This document shows, piece after piece, positions 21,910 to 34,500 of a stretch of 64,000 nt of DNA. The DNA is from Punctularia strigosozonata HHB-11173 SS5 (lineage: Eukaryota > Basidiomycota > Agaricomycetes > Corticiales > Punctulariaceae). The stretch lies in NCBI RefSeq assembly GCF_000264995.1, contig NW_006767439.1:1166402-1230401 (forward strand), given 5' to 3'. The position numbers and the translations under genes were made by a program. Numbering within the stretch: the stretch's first letter is position 1; each line of letters starts with the position of its first letter. The notes beneath the pieces are model-generated. The model ran no database searches and was not told the DNA's origin. It worked only from the letters and a program-made list of their open reading frames with translations.

Positions 21910-22711
21910 GTTTGATTGTCGACGAGGATTTTTCCAACGAGGTGTAAAAGACGGGACGGTCACTGGGACTCGGTCGATGAACAGGTGCTGGGAGAGGTAA
22001 GAACGCAAGCGTCCGATAGATGTGAGGAGAAAGTAGGAGAGAGGAAAGGGAAACCGGCCCAGTCGGTTTGGCAAGGAGAGTGCTGGTCGCAAGTTGGGTG
22101 CAACTAGAGAAAAGGCACAGTGGACGGTCCCCGAGCCTTTTGTACTCAGAAGAAGGCGGCCATAAAAGAGTGGCTGTGCCACCGAGGCCAATGGCAGGGG
22201 CGGATCACCCGCGTATTGACGCACGCAGGTTCTTGTTCGACCTTGCGCGTTCCCAAGGCAATGCTCCTCGACCATCAGGCTGGGTGGATGAGGCAATTGA
22301 CGAACCAATCGTTGGTGATCGGTACATGTAAGGCAACAAATGGGGGTAACATCTCTGCAGCACCACGATCATAAGACACTGCATTGCAGTAACGTGCATC
22401 AAAACTTGCGCCTGAGAGGACACGGGGGAGCTATTAACATAAGCATGCGTGACCAGTTACGTAGGGGTTGTTCGAGGCACAAACGCGAAGGGAGGAAGTC
22501 TCGGAAGACGGAGAGTGCATGGACAAGTTGTTACCGCTGCCATGGGATTGGTAACAGGCAATGACGATCTGCTCCCAAACCGTTTTCCGAGCATGAGCCA
22601 CTGTGTTGGTTGCCGGCACACCGTTCCCCGTTTTCTGATTCCTCTCCTTCGGGTCTTCACACATCCTTTGAATCTTCTCACCGCACCTTCGACTTCAGGC
22701 TCACGGACGAG
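21910..22711. promoter_or_regulatory. divergent upstream region, secreted protein / methyltransferase
   Basis: 802 bp between two divergent start codons. A CCGGCCCAGTCGG-type GC-rich patch lies near 22050. The short frames inside have no domain support. No specific site is identified. Confidence 0.45.
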
Positions 22712-23905
22712 ATGGCGTTGGATATAGAAGACATCTTGAACGATTCGCTCGAGTTTCTGGACCCCGGATCAGCCGGCTTTCATCAAGACGACGGCACGAT
22801 CCAGTATGGCCCCATCAAATTAACCGTCGCGCCGAAAGTACGACCGTCACGGTAGCTCATCGCAATCGGGTCCCGATGATGATGATGATGTCCTATTCAT
22901 ATACTACTGGGCACGGGCGCTGAGCATGACCCTGTGATAATCTCCGTAGGAGGGTAAGGTGAGTTTTTCGATACGACAGCAGCGGCGGGAAGGATGCGAG
23001 AGAAGCGTGCTGACTGCCCCATTGGTCGAACATAGGCAAACACGCTTCTCGCCGACCATCTTTTCTCTCCGTCCTTGCTCTTGGCGGAGCGCGTTGAACG
23101 GGGATTGATACCGGTCGCTGGCAAGTCTGGTGCGTACATGAAACACTCGTGCGATCTGTGGGCTGACGGCTCAATTCATGAACAGTGATAGAGCTGGGAG
23201 CGGGTTGCGCGCTGCCTTCAATATTGCTATCAACGCTGCCAGAGCCGCAAGCCCCCAGTCTCGTCATACCCACCGACTACCCCGACCCGGTCATCCTCAA
23301 CAACCTCCAGGGCAATGTCGAAAGGAACGCAAATCTGGCCACACCGAGGTGTACGGTAAAATGGCAAGGCCATGCATGGGGTGAAGACACCGACAAGCTG
23401 ACGTCAGTCCTTCCTCCCAAATCTGACTCTAATGCGGGAGAACGTCCTCGCGTCTAATTCACACCCTACCGCAGAACTGCGGCGGAGAGTGGGTACGACA
23501 TCGTGATCCTTTCCGATCTCCTCCACTTCGACTCCTGTCACCACATCCTGCTCAAATCCCTCTTGGCCCTCCTCGCAAAACGGCCAGCATCACGGATCTA
23601 CTGCGCCGCAGGTGAGTGTTCTCCTCCGTCACCATCAACGCGGGGAACGCTCAGAGTAGCCGCGGGTCTGGTGGCTGTTGTTAGGCCGATATACCCCGCC
23701 TCACGTATGTGATGCATGGCTCGATCTCTCGCGGGCATCCGGGATCGAATGGAAGGAAGAGACGGAGGATCCTGAGAGTGCGGAATGGCGGGGCAAGATG
23801 CCCGTGCTGTGGGGAGGTCGACTCATGGATCAGGAAGCGCTCGCGACGAGGAAAGGGATGTGCCGACTGTGGATAGGAAAGTGGAAGGAGGGCGCGATTG
23901 CGTAA
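22712..23905 (+). CDS. EFM7: EFM7/NNT1-type lysine/N-terminal methyltransferase
   Basis: Six exons (22712-22837, 22950-22958, 23036-23129, 23186-23402, 23475-23611, 23685-23905) join in phase to 267 residues. Exon 2 is only 9 nt (Glu-Gly-Lys). Seen: start MALDIEDILNDSLEFL, KLTVAPK-EGK-ANTLLADHLFSP, the SAM-binding motif VIELGAGCALPS at residues 77-88, TDYPDPVILNNLQGNV (acidic loop), WGEDT, and YDIVILSDLLHFDSCH. This is the Methyltransf_16 seven-beta-strand family. The yeast member EFM7 (formerly NNT1) methylates the N-terminus and Lys2 of translation elongation factor 1A. The assignment to EFM7 rather than a sister enzyme rests on overall pattern. Downstream it converges on MSH6 with 165 bp between stops. 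Confidence 0.85.
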
Positions 23906-24070
23906 CGTATCTAAACAGGCGCCAGGTTTTCGGCCCAGGCATAAAGCTCTGAGCAAACGATGGAATCATTATCGACAGCAGGTATGAGTATATTACAGGC
24001 GAAAAGCATAACATACAGCGCACGATAGCAGCCAACCACGAACAGCATATTAGTACACAGCAGGAGTGGA

Positions 24071-27000
24071 TCAGGACGACGCCACGGACGCGCCAGACGC
24101 GAGCAGACAGCTCGCCACAGCCTTCTTCATCACCACCAACGTCTCCCTTTTCCTCACCGGGTCCTCCGGCAGCTTCGTTACGCCCATCGCCAGCTTCACC
24201 AGATACGCGAAATCGCTTTGCACGTTCAACGGCACGCGCGAGGATCCGTTCCGTTTCTTACGCACGTTGTTCGCGAGCTTCTCCTTGAATTGGCGCGCGA
24301 AGTCTTCGGAGACGACGGCCGCACGCTGCACGACGTCGGAGGGGACGCCGGCGAGTTTAGCGACGTGCGTGCCGAAGGAGGAGGAGGCGATGCCGTCCAC
24401 GAGCTTGTAGAGGAACACGAGCTGCGAGAAGGAATGATGGTCAGCGAGAGATCGTGGAGTGTCCGGCCGTCATCTTACCTCTTGTTGTTCATCGTCGACC
24501 ATGGTGGCCATGTGCATATTTCTGGTGGACATGGTAGTGAGCATCGTGTCTATAGGGATAGCTACATCGCGAAGACCATACCGGATGTTCGGATGATAGG
24601 CGAAGTCGTCGGTCAATGATCCATAATGCGTGGCGAAGAAGGACAAAGCGAGCGTATGTGTCGCCAACTCGTGCAGGACGGCCTGCGACGCATTTTCAAC
24701 GCAAGCAATAGATGCGAGAAGGATGCACATACACCGGCGATAGCCATGCCATCGTATGTAGACGTTCCGCGGCCCAGTTCTGGACCGCGCATCATCATCA
24801 GCGGGTGGGATGCATGGCCTGAGACGTGTGAGGCTTACCATCCAGAATCACGAGCGACTTGGGGGTAGCCTCTCGCAGGATCTTGCAACTGGGTTGACGT
24901 TCAGCGATTGGACCTCGTCTCTGGCAGCGTGATGCCATTACCTTTCGTCCAGTTCAACCTTGAATGTACTGGCGTTCGAGAACATGTTGTCGTAAGCCCC
25001 CATTCGGGTCAAAATTGCGTCTACAGGACAAAGCCTGTGAAAAGGGGTCAGACACGTGTTGAACCCAACACTGGGAGCACGAACTTGGCACTCCGTGCTG
25101 GCACCATCATACCGAGCTGCGCCATAATCTACAGCGATTCAGCATACGAGCGAACTCAGAGGAAGACGAAGGACATACGACCCCGGCTGCAGTCATACGC
25201 ATTGCGGTTGATTTTCCACTGTTAGACGCTCAGAATCAGCATCCGGTGTCCGACCCCTAGTCTCCGAACGTACCCCATGTTTGGACCTGGTCGAGCAACA
25301 TATGAGATGAGTCAAGCGATTGCTATGGGTGCGAGCACGTACCGGTTAGAAGGACAATCCTGCCAACGTCACCACCCAGACGGACATCATTGGGAATGAA
25401 GTCGCCCTTCAAGCTCGAACTGGCGAGCAGCGCAGGATGCCTCAACTCCTCAAAGTCGACGAAGGCGGCGTCGCCTTCAACCAGCTCCGGTCGACAGATG
25501 GGCTCGCCCAGGGCTGTCGAGCTCTTCGCGAGGCTGAACAGGCAGTCCAACTCGGCAAGAACGCGGATCGCACGAAGCCATACGCCTCTGTCGGCATCGA
25601 ACTCGGCGAACAGCCGGTTCTTGAACTGCTTGATCGCAGTGTTGCGGTTCTCACGGGCTTCTTTCAAGGCGCGGATGGTGCCCGCCAGCGCAGGGACAGT
25701 CCAACGCGCAGCAGCCTGGTAGGCGGTTGAGAACATGCATAGGAGCCGGGTGAGGGGTAGATACCTTGGTGGCTCCATGCTTGGTCCACTGCTTCGGGAT
25801 GTTCTTGAAGCTTGCCTTGGTTTGGACCAAGTATATGTCCTGTCAGAGGTTAGCCATTCAAGCGCCGCAGGCAGAAACGGCGCTATTCACTTTGGTTCCC
25901 AAGGCGCTATGCCAGTACGTCAAGTCGGTTCTGTCATGTGCAACACCCAGTCAGCAAAAAGCCCGATAGCAAAGCAGCGCGCAGCTTACCCGACTTCGTC
26001 CTCAAGTTGTTTGAGCTTCTTCTCCAGAGCCTTCTCCAAACGAGCAATTTCGGACATTACATTATCGTATTCCTCGTCTTTCCCGTCCATAGGTTCCAGT
26101 TCTCCGCTACCTATGGCAAGCTAGGTCATTACACGCTTTTGGCTATGATGTTGTCCGATAGAATACCTTCGGCTGGCTTCTTGAACATAGATTGCACATT
26201 CTTGAGGTTAGGCGTGAGATCGGGTGCCGAACGCAGTAAGCCGGTGATCATCTTCGAGTCAAATTCAGCTGCCACATCTGCGAGGGAGGAGAGGCCGTTG
26301 CTGAGTTTTTTGAAGGCCTACCGAACGCCGTGAGCTCGTCCCCTCTCCAGGCGCTCTTCCAATTGGGGGAGTGGTCGCGTACCTGGAGAACCTTCAGGAA
26401 ATCCTTGACAGTACAGTTATTGGCATGAATGCGAGAGACGATACGTTCCAGATCAGGAAGACCTTTGGCGAGTTCCGTGAACATCTGCTCAAAGGACGGA
26501 TTGTCTAAGAGGTCCTGAACGGCGTCGAGTCTGTCGGAGAAGCGGCACTGAGCTATTTGCGTGACCCAGCTTAAGGCAGGAATTTAACCTGGCGTTGATA
26601 TCTTCTACCCTCTTGAGGGGCATACAGAGCCAAATACGGAAGAGACGTTTACCTGCGAATGTGCGATCAGCTTCAGTACCATCAATATATGAGGATCAAA
26701 CTGACCAAAAGGTGTGATGCATCGGCCGAGCAGTTTTAACAACGAGCCGTCCTCAGTGCCGTCGCTGTTCCGAAGCACCTGGATAAGCCACTGCAGTTAG
26801 CGAACAAGGTACGTGTTGGTCCAATGTAATGCACCTCTATATGCGCCAACGTTTGCCCGTCTAATACAAGTCCCTGGCCTCGCTTCATCGGATCGTAAAT
26901 GTTGAAGTTCTTCATGCTCAGTATATCCTTGTCGATGTTAAGTTGGCGCAGATACCTAACACGCGAAGTTGTGAGACGCTATGACATTGGGTTGCAGAAT

Positions 27001-29710
27001 TAACCAGGCCTCACCAGATCAGGGACCCTAATGCCTCGATTGCCGGCTTGGACGCATACATGTCGCGTATCGCCTCCGGGACATCGCCACCAACAGGATC
27101 ATCTTCGTCTCTCATAGCATTCCCGGTGGCGGGGTATAGCTCTGCCAGCTCTTTCAGTGTTTGATCGTAGTCGAAGCCTTCGACATCGCGAAGGCTCGTC
27201 CAGAGGCATCCTTCCGGAAGAGTAGCCTTCAGGAGGCGGTTCGTCGAAACCGAAAGATTGCCCTGCCGGCGCATTGCACCTCCGTTAGTTCTCCGTAGGT
27301 CGCATACAAGCTCGTCTTACCTTTGTGAAGATGATCTCCTTTGGTCGTAGTTGTCGCAGCAACGTTTCGAGCTTGGTCCTACACACATCATCTTCAAATG
27401 CGCTCAGATTGAACTCGCTCGTAGAGCTGTCCAAGACTGCAACGCCGAAAGTACTTTCTTTCTTCGCGTCGGCCGGGTTCTCAGGGTCAGGAGCGTGTTC
27501 GCGGATGGATACGCAGTGGCCAGCTTCTTCGTCGATAAGCAGTTCTGCGTCCACAAGGGTGCCGTTTGTATACACCTTATTCAGTTCTCTAGGATACAAA
27601 GATGTAGAATGAGCGTGGCTTGCACGGGAGGTTTTAATAGGAAACGAACCGCTGAACGATCTTGTCCGCTTTACCCTTGGGCCCGCCCTTCGCCTTGTCG
27701 GCTGCCAGACGCATCTCTGCGCCGAGGGCAGTCTCTGATTGATCCACACGACCGACCTTATATCCTGATGTCTATGTTAGTACGCGCTACTGTAAACGAA
27801 GAACTCCACGAACCTTTGGCAAGGAACTTCGCAGCCCAGAAATTGAATGAAGACTCAGGTACCCCAACCTAATGGCACAAGTTCGGGTGAGTTGCGGATG
27901 AAGGCGAACGGGAAGCAGAAAGTTGACGCAGACCATGCACATCTTTACTCTGTTGGTAAGCTTGAGGTCGAATTCGCGATGTCCAATCCGAGCATCATCC
28001 TCGTACAACTACAAAACCAGACATTCCAGGGCGAGTTAGGAGTTTACGGGAGGAGATACGGCAGATAATGCGCACCTCCAGGAATTTCCTGAGATGGGAA
28101 AGGTACATGAAATCAATGCAAAATTCCAGCAAATGAACAGCAGATATACCCTTTCTGGAAGAACAACACCGTGTCGAAATGATTCTGTTTGATCTGCCAA
28201 TGATCGTCAGCAAAATCTTACCACTCGTTCACGATAAAATCCTTACCTCCCAAAACTGTTTTTCGAATGGTGTGAACTCCTTCCACGCCTTCGCCGGTAT
28301 ATGCAACGTGCGCGGATCATACCCGGGTTCGCCCGGCCGCACGCCGTCCCTCTGCATAAGCACATACATTCAGTATCTGGATCCCGAGAATAGTAAAGGA
28401 AGACGTACGTCTTTCGGATCGAGGAGGAACGCATATGGATCCTCCTTAGTCTTTTTCTCCTCCTTCGCTTCTTTCAGGCGCCGCTCGGCAGCCGTGAGGA
28501 AAGAGCTGCTTCCACCCTGGCTGCTCGCCTCTTTGGCCAACTTGGGCCGTTCCACGGCGGGTGCCTTCTTCTTGCCCTTGCTCTTCTTCGGCGCCTCATC
28601 TTCATCTTCGTCGTCGTCGAGAAAGTCGTCTGCGTCTGACGACAACGTCGCAGAACGACTGGATCGGGAAGATTTCCCGGACTTGACCGAGGGAGGGGGC
28701 GAGTCCGACTCGTCGTCGGGGACAACGAAGTCATCGTCATCGGACGCCCGAGAGCGGGACAGACGACGCGTAGATTTGACGGGTGACTTCGTGAACTTGC
28801 TCAAGCTGGAGGAGAAGGAAGCCTTTGCAGACTCGGAGAGCTCATTTTCCTCCTCGTCGGAAAGGAAGAGTGGGTCCGGAGAGGATGTGCGTTGCTTCTT
28901 GGTTGAAACGGATCGGGCTAAGAATAAAAGGATTGATTTGGTTGGTGATAAGGCATGAGAGGGTAAGAGGAAATGGACGGCACCTGGAGCTTTCTTGTTT
29001 TTCGAGTTGGATGGTTGGACTTCGTCGTCCGAATCTGACTCCAGGACGATTTTGCGCTTTCCTGCGTTACGGGCCTAGTGTTGCACAGAGTAGATAGTCA
29101 GCTAATTGTTGAAAGCTGGTTGAAGGTAATAAAGAATGCGCATATAGACGCGTGCGCGGTACGAATGCCCCGTATATGCGTTGCATGGGTGCATCAAACG
29201 CATATTTATGCACATGTTTTGGATTCCGTCGCGTGCTCAGAGAATACTCAGTTACGAAGTACTCACAGCAGATAGGTCCTTCCTTGTCGCCTCCTCCTCC
29301 TCGTCTGACAGCATATCCACATCGACAGGATCACTGCTAGGCGGTGTGTCCTTGTAGCCCACGCTGCTGGCCCCGTCCGATGAACGAGTATAATTTGCAC
29401 TGTTGACCGTCTCTTGCGAACTAGGCTGTGATTTGGACTTGAGCGGCGTGCGGGGCGACGTCTGTTCCTCCAAGTCATCTTCCGCTCCTGACGAACTTGC
29501 GGCAGTAGCGGTTTTCCGTGCCGGTTCCTCGGGCATTGCGACAGCTTTGGCACTTGAGGAAGCGAGGGCTGCCTTGAACTTGGGGCCTGAGGACGACGAC
29601 GCGTTTTTGGGCGTAGGCTTGGCTTTGTCCCCCGCAGTCGCGGGTTTGCTGAAGTAGCCCATGAGGCTCTTCTGCTTCAGATTATCCGATTTACTGGCTG
29701 AGGGCGCCAT
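24071..29710 (-). CDS. MSH6: DNA mismatch repair protein MSH6 (many exons)
   Basis: MSH6 pairs with MSH2 as MutS-alpha, which recognises base mismatches and small loops. The gene has many introns. On the minus strand, in order: start at 29710 with a PCNA-binding box QKSLMGYF, a disordered Ser/acidic region, [34 protein letters not shown] (mismatch-binding Phe-X-Glu, here FLE), the connector and lever regions (YDPMKRGQGLVLDG, CITPFGKRLFRIWLCMPLKR), Walker A GPNMGGKST, LVILDE with LGRGTSTYDG, FFATHYGSL, and the C-terminus FLYKLVDGIASSSFG. FLE and PNMG are each carried by a 13-nt exon. No PWWP domain is seen, as usual for fungi. Most exon limits are approximate. Confidence 0.93.
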
Positions 29711-30313
29711 GGTTCCGTATATTTCACGATGCGCGTAGGATAACTGTCAAGAGAGGCTGAAGGCAAACAGAACACGAGAATACGGGCGAATGAAAGGAAG
29801 GACGGCGAGGTCGACTAATTACATATTCGCGTCTGTGCGCGTCTGTGGCGTCGGCTTTTCCCGGCGCGCCTTTGAGCGCTCATCTAAATCTAATAGTAAT
29901 ACTACGTTGGGCGTTGACAGCGTGCCGGAAAGTCCTGTGTTATGCAGTGGAGAACGACGGCAAAACTACGACGATTATTGAAACAAGAATACGACCGTAA
30001 GGTCCTGGCAGCATGTACCCCGACTACCGCCACAGTAGTGTCTCATACAGGAAGTCGCCCACTCGCGATCCGAAATATTATGCTCACGGCATCTTACTCG
30101 CATCTCTTTCAGCGGCTGAGAAGCGTGGTTGTTGCGCTCCGCCTTGATGACATCCGGCGCGAATGATCATTTCCAGGTTATCCCTCCAGCACGGATAAAT
30201 AGCTGCGATCGCATCCGATCCCCCTGCCCAGCTACAAGTATCCCCTGCGATCATCCTCGCACACTATTCTCTCTTTTATTCTAGACTCGCCAACCATTAT
30301 TACTCTGCACAAC
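29711..30313. promoter_or_regulatory. divergent upstream region, MSH6 / small ORF
   Basis: 603 bp between divergent starts. ATAAATA at about 30194-30200 lies some 115 bp before the ATG at 30314 and can serve as a TATA box for the plus-strand gene. No MSH6-specific element was identified. Confidence 0.45.
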
Positions 30314-30805
30314 ATGAGCATTATCGCTATATTCAAAAAGAAGGATGAGGGGACCAAAACCCCCGTAGTCCTCAGCCGCGCTTTTTCAGCAGGGACTTCG
30401 CGGGACGTGGAACATGAAACAAAAGATGCATCCAGCCATCACCCTCGAACCGCGTCGACCCCGTTGAAGCTACAGACCATCGACCTCGCCTGTCCCGATA
30501 CATCTACCTCAGTACTCAGCGCCCAATCTCCGGAGAGCCGTCAGGACGAGTTGGATCATGCTTTGGCTATGAAGCGTAACCTGGACGATATGTAAGCCCG
30601 CATGCGAGCTACTCTACATCCTGATGATGCCGAGCGAAGCTACGATCGTAATGTAACAACGTTTTCCTTTACAACGTCAATCATGTCATGACGCCGTCTT
30701 TATAGGAGTTGCAAACATGACGCTGCCCATCGTTGTAACCCACTACGAGAGCCGACGTCTTGCATGCGCATGCCTCCGACTTTGGTGTGGCCAGTCCCTG
30801 TATGA
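30314..30805 (+). CDS. small hypothetical protein, probably two exons
   Basis: Exon 1 (30314-30591) starts MSIIAIFKKKDEGTKTPVVL and is Ser/Thr-rich and acidic later. A GTAAG donor at 30592 and TAG acceptor at 30705 allow an in-phase second exon to 30805, giving 125 residues ending PPTLVWPVPV. Without splicing it would stop at 30595 after 93 residues. Support is a TATA-like box and a clean leader ending CACAACATG; there is no recognised domain. It may be a small basidiomycete-specific protein or a spurious frame. Confidence 0.4.
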
Positions 30806-30956
30806 TCACTTTGTAATGTTACGTGTACGTATATTCGTGTACTACTTCGTGCCTATTGTCTATAGAATCGGTACCTATCCAGCGATGGACAGTTTCGTAG
30901 TCGGTGCTTCCATCGGCAACGCATAGGATCCGGTCATACTTCGACATTTTAAACTA

Positions 30957-32357
30957 TCATAGCTTGGCACCAGACGTGTCTTTGACAAGGCGCTGGACCG
31001 AGTCCACCAAAGCCTTGGCGAAAGCTTTGGGTCGCTGCTGCATGGCCTACGGAACGATTGTCAGATCCATTTCCCGTTTAACACATCTCGGCGATGACAA
31101 CGCACCATATGCCCGACGCCCTCCACGGTCACGACGTTCGCACGGGACCCTTTGAATGCCACAAGTCCAATCTGCGCTTCTTTGGATTCTCGAGGACTAA
31201 CATTGATGTGAGGCTACAAATTCGACAGGGAAAATACGGAGGAGTAACATACAATAGGTCTTCTATATCCCCGAAGACGAGGGTGGTAGGCGTCCTCCGT
31301 ACCACCGACGGTAACGCCTGCAAAGCGGCACCTGTGGGTTCCGGGGCTCGGGCAACCGCCTGTCAAGTATCGTTACGCGCCAATTTGCAGAACAAACAGG
31401 AGCGACATACGCTATCCATGTCTCTTGTCATCACAGTAGTTACGCCGGTGAAGTTGAAAGGTGATGGATACTTCGCGGCTGGATGCGAACATAGTACGTG
31501 TTTCTACAGTTGAAGACGAAAGGAGGTTAGCACATGCCAGTTAGAACACAGATAGACGTGTCGTACGAAATGGATATCCAGCACACGCGGGTCCCATCCG
31601 CTATAGGCACGGTGCGCCGACAACTCTTTGATGGCTTCCTCGCGAGACGACCAAGCATCTCGCCTTGTCCAGTAGTAGTTAGTGAGTACCTCAAAGATCC
31701 GCTGTCGCGCTGGGGAATCCGGAGCGATGGAGGCTTCGTGTAACACCAATCCTACGATCGGAAGGCGGGGCTCTTTCTCGTGAAGCAGAACTCTGGGGAG
31801 GAGTGACTGTTAGGGAATGACGACAACATGTTAGAGTAAGACGAACGCGCAAGTCCCACCGATCGAGTGTCCGACGAGCACCAGCCTTCTGCTCGAGAAG
31901 TCGACGGCATGTGGATGATGTCGTTTCGAAATCAAGAAGTCATACGCATCGTCTACGTATTGACGCACACCCCCTGCACAAGGTGCATCGTTCAGTTAGA
32001 CCGCTATTTGCCCGATCCCGATCGAATCACCGCGGAAGCGAGGAGGTTGATGTCGGACTAACAGTGGTCCAAATCGCGTCCTGCGAGTCGTGATTCGTTG
32101 ATCACTCCAGAGTCACCATTTTCGGGGTATTCCATACACCAGGCATCTCTGATGAGCCCACGCGGTGCCGTTGCAAACATCTCTTCGAGGGTAGGTTCCC
32201 AGGTCTCCTTGCACAGTCCCGTTCCATGGAAGAACACCAGTGTCAGGCCTTGCACGTTGTCATCAGAACCAGCGAGGGTATAGCAATTTGCAAGGATGGC
32301 CCATGGCCGAGTATCGCTCGGTTCCAACGTGAAGGTCGTCGAGCGAAGGCAAGCCAT
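30957..32357 (-). CDS. alpha/beta hydrolase, minus-strand copy
   Basis: The start at 32357 opens with MACLRSTTFTLEPSDTRPWA, then LVFFHGTGLCKETWEP (oxyanion region), AWCMEYPENGDSG, the nucleophile elbow LVGHSIGGTCA near 31830-31870, VLHEASIAPDSPARQRIF, a Trp/Arg-rich lid-like part (NYYWTRRDAW), TPTTLVFGDIEDLL, and the late catalytic-His motif VEGVGHM near 31090-31110. The last exon ends KDTSGAKL at 30957. All three triad positions are represented, so it is probably active. The substrate is unknown. Exon limits other than the ends are approximate. It is the mirror copy of the gene at 32639-34048, with starts 281 bp apart. Confidence 0.82.
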
Positions 32358-32638
32358 AGTCGAAGTGAGTTGGAACTAGCCGCCCGTCCAGATCCGGGAC
32401 CGGATCGTTGCCGGCCCGAAGGCTCGGCAAGATTTTCCGAAACAGGAAGCTGCTCGATCGGCGAAGTTCAGTTCTCGGCAAGTGCGGCGTCGTCTCTACC
32501 AATAGGGGCTGTACTTTGGCTTCTTCTCGGGCTTTTCCCAGGCCACGGAATTGTGGAATCACGGGCACCGACCACTCACTCTCAGCTTTAGAGGCGCCAT
32601 TGGCGTCGGCGGTGCCGGTAGCCCCAGTAACGGAGCGA
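32358..32638. promoter_or_regulatory. shared promoter between paired hydrolase genes
   Basis: 281 bp between the two divergent hydrolase start codons. The arrangement implies a bidirectional promoter. No specific factor site was recognised. Confidence 0.5.
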
Positions 32639-34048
32639 ATGGCGTCCTTCGTTCAAAAGCGTACCTACACCCTGGAGCCTAGCTCATCGCGACCTTATGC
32701 CGTGCTAGCAAACCGGTATTGGCTGGGAGATGCGTCAGGTTCGGCTGGCCCTTCGACGGCATACGGGGCGACCTTTGTCTTCATGCACGGAACGGGCCTA
32801 TGCAAGGAGACCTGGGAGCCAGCCATCGAGCGTTTGCTTGGGACAGCCCCATCTGGGTTGATCGCGGATGCTTGGTCTGTTGAGAATCCCGACCATGGCG
32901 ACTCTGCAACCGTGAACGAGCGCTGGGTTGTACAGCAGGATCTGGACAACTGTATGAATCATCGTTATTATACGTGCATCTAATGCGTGCTGAGTGAGAT
33001 ATGAAGATAGTGTCACGTCTTACACGGACGCTGTTCACGCTTTCTTGATCGAAGGAGGGGGTAAAGAAGCTCAAGTGGACTTTAGGTCAAGACACCTTGT
33101 GCTCGTTGGACATTCCATGGGCGGGACCTGCGCGTTAGTCCAATAATTTTTCTTAACACTCGTCATAAGCTTATCTTCCACCCACTCCTATACAGCGCTC
33201 TACTTCCCGAGAAAGAACCTCACATCCCGTTCAAGCATATCATCCTCTACGAAGCGTCCATAAACCCAGATGGGCCATTGCGCCAGGCCGTTGGCAGGGC
33301 ACTCACGAACTTCCTTTGGACCAGAAAGGACACATGGCCCTCGCACAAGGCGGCAGTAAAGGAGCTTACCGCCCACCCGGCGTACAAGGGCTGGGATACG
33401 AAAGCTCAGGAACTTCACTTCGTACGTCGTCATCTTATGGCTTGTTCTCTGGAACCGAAGCCTGTGCACATATTGACATGATGATCTTGAATAGGCCCAC
33501 GTTCTTAAACTGCACCCGGCTGCCAAGTACCCGCCCCCGTTCACCTTCAAGGGCGTCACAACTGTCGTCTCTCGTGAGAAGGAGAACGTAGGCATCATTT
33601 CGTCCCGCATCAAATGGAGAGTCACGAGTATAACGAGCTGATAATCGTGTAGGCGATTACCCGTGCCTCTGAACCGGTTGGCGCGTCGCTGGACGCGCTC
33701 AAACGTATCGTACATCAAATACCAACGACGCTCATTTATGGCGAATTGGAGGATCTATTGTGAATCCTCCGCTCATCTCTCCTCAATTGACGCTGATCGT
33801 TTCTATATGTTTTTATAGCCCCAAGGCGCTCAAGAAGGAGCAAGCCTCCGTAGTAAAAGGGTCTCCTGTACGAATGCAGTATATCCCGGGCGTGGGGCAC
33901 ATGGTGCGTCTCCACCTCCACATCGTGTTGGTGTATCGCTGAGACTTTGCTTCCCAATGTTCAGGCCATGTCGCAGAAACCTGACTTGCTTGCGCGTGCC
34001 CTGCTCGAGGCGATCACCGCGGAACCCGAAATCCGGGCCAAGTTGTAG
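32639..34048 (+). CDS. alpha/beta hydrolase, plus-strand copy
   Basis: Exon 1 (32639-32951) encodes MASFVQKRTYTLEPSSSRPY, VFMHGTGLCKETWEP and AWSVENPDHGDSA. The next exon starts at 33007 and holds the nucleophile elbow LVGHSMGGTCA. Then come LYEASINPDGPLRQAVG, FLWTRKDTWPSHK, KGVTTVVSREKEN, TTLIYGELEDLL, the late histidine motif YIPGVGHM, and the end AEPEIRAKL at 34048. It shares every landmark with the minus copy and is likely a catalytically competent esterase- or lipase-like hydrolase of unknown substrate. About six introns of 50-75 nt are implied; the limits after exon 2 are approximate. The nested transposons begin about 120 bp downstream. Confidence 0.85.
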
Positions 34049-34500
34049 GAGTGGTACATACTCAGGAGCGTGGGTGGCATCATCACTTGGACCGGCCGCG
34101 CCATAATCACATTTTCCCGAACTGATCGTGTAACGATTATTGTATCAGTCCTCGTGCCTCTTCATGTAATAAGGTAGGGCTCATTCATACTCAAGCACTT
34201 GTGACATTGCTGTGACATCACGTGAATGTGGGCACTTTGGCGCGGTGGGTGGCGTCAGGCGTGACGGCGCACCGAGTTATGAGTCCGTTTTTAAGCTCTT
34301 CCTGACCTACCCGCGCACGGTACAAGGAGAATTTTACCAATCTGTTCTAAACAGCCTGTGCACACGAGCTCAGAGTACAATATGTATAGAAAAAATATCG
34401 AGTTGCATGGGTAGCGGTGAAGTTACTTGGGGTTCAAGGGGTTGCCCCGCCAATGCGTGACAAGACTGGCACGCCATAGTGCTGGGGTATGAATGAGCCC

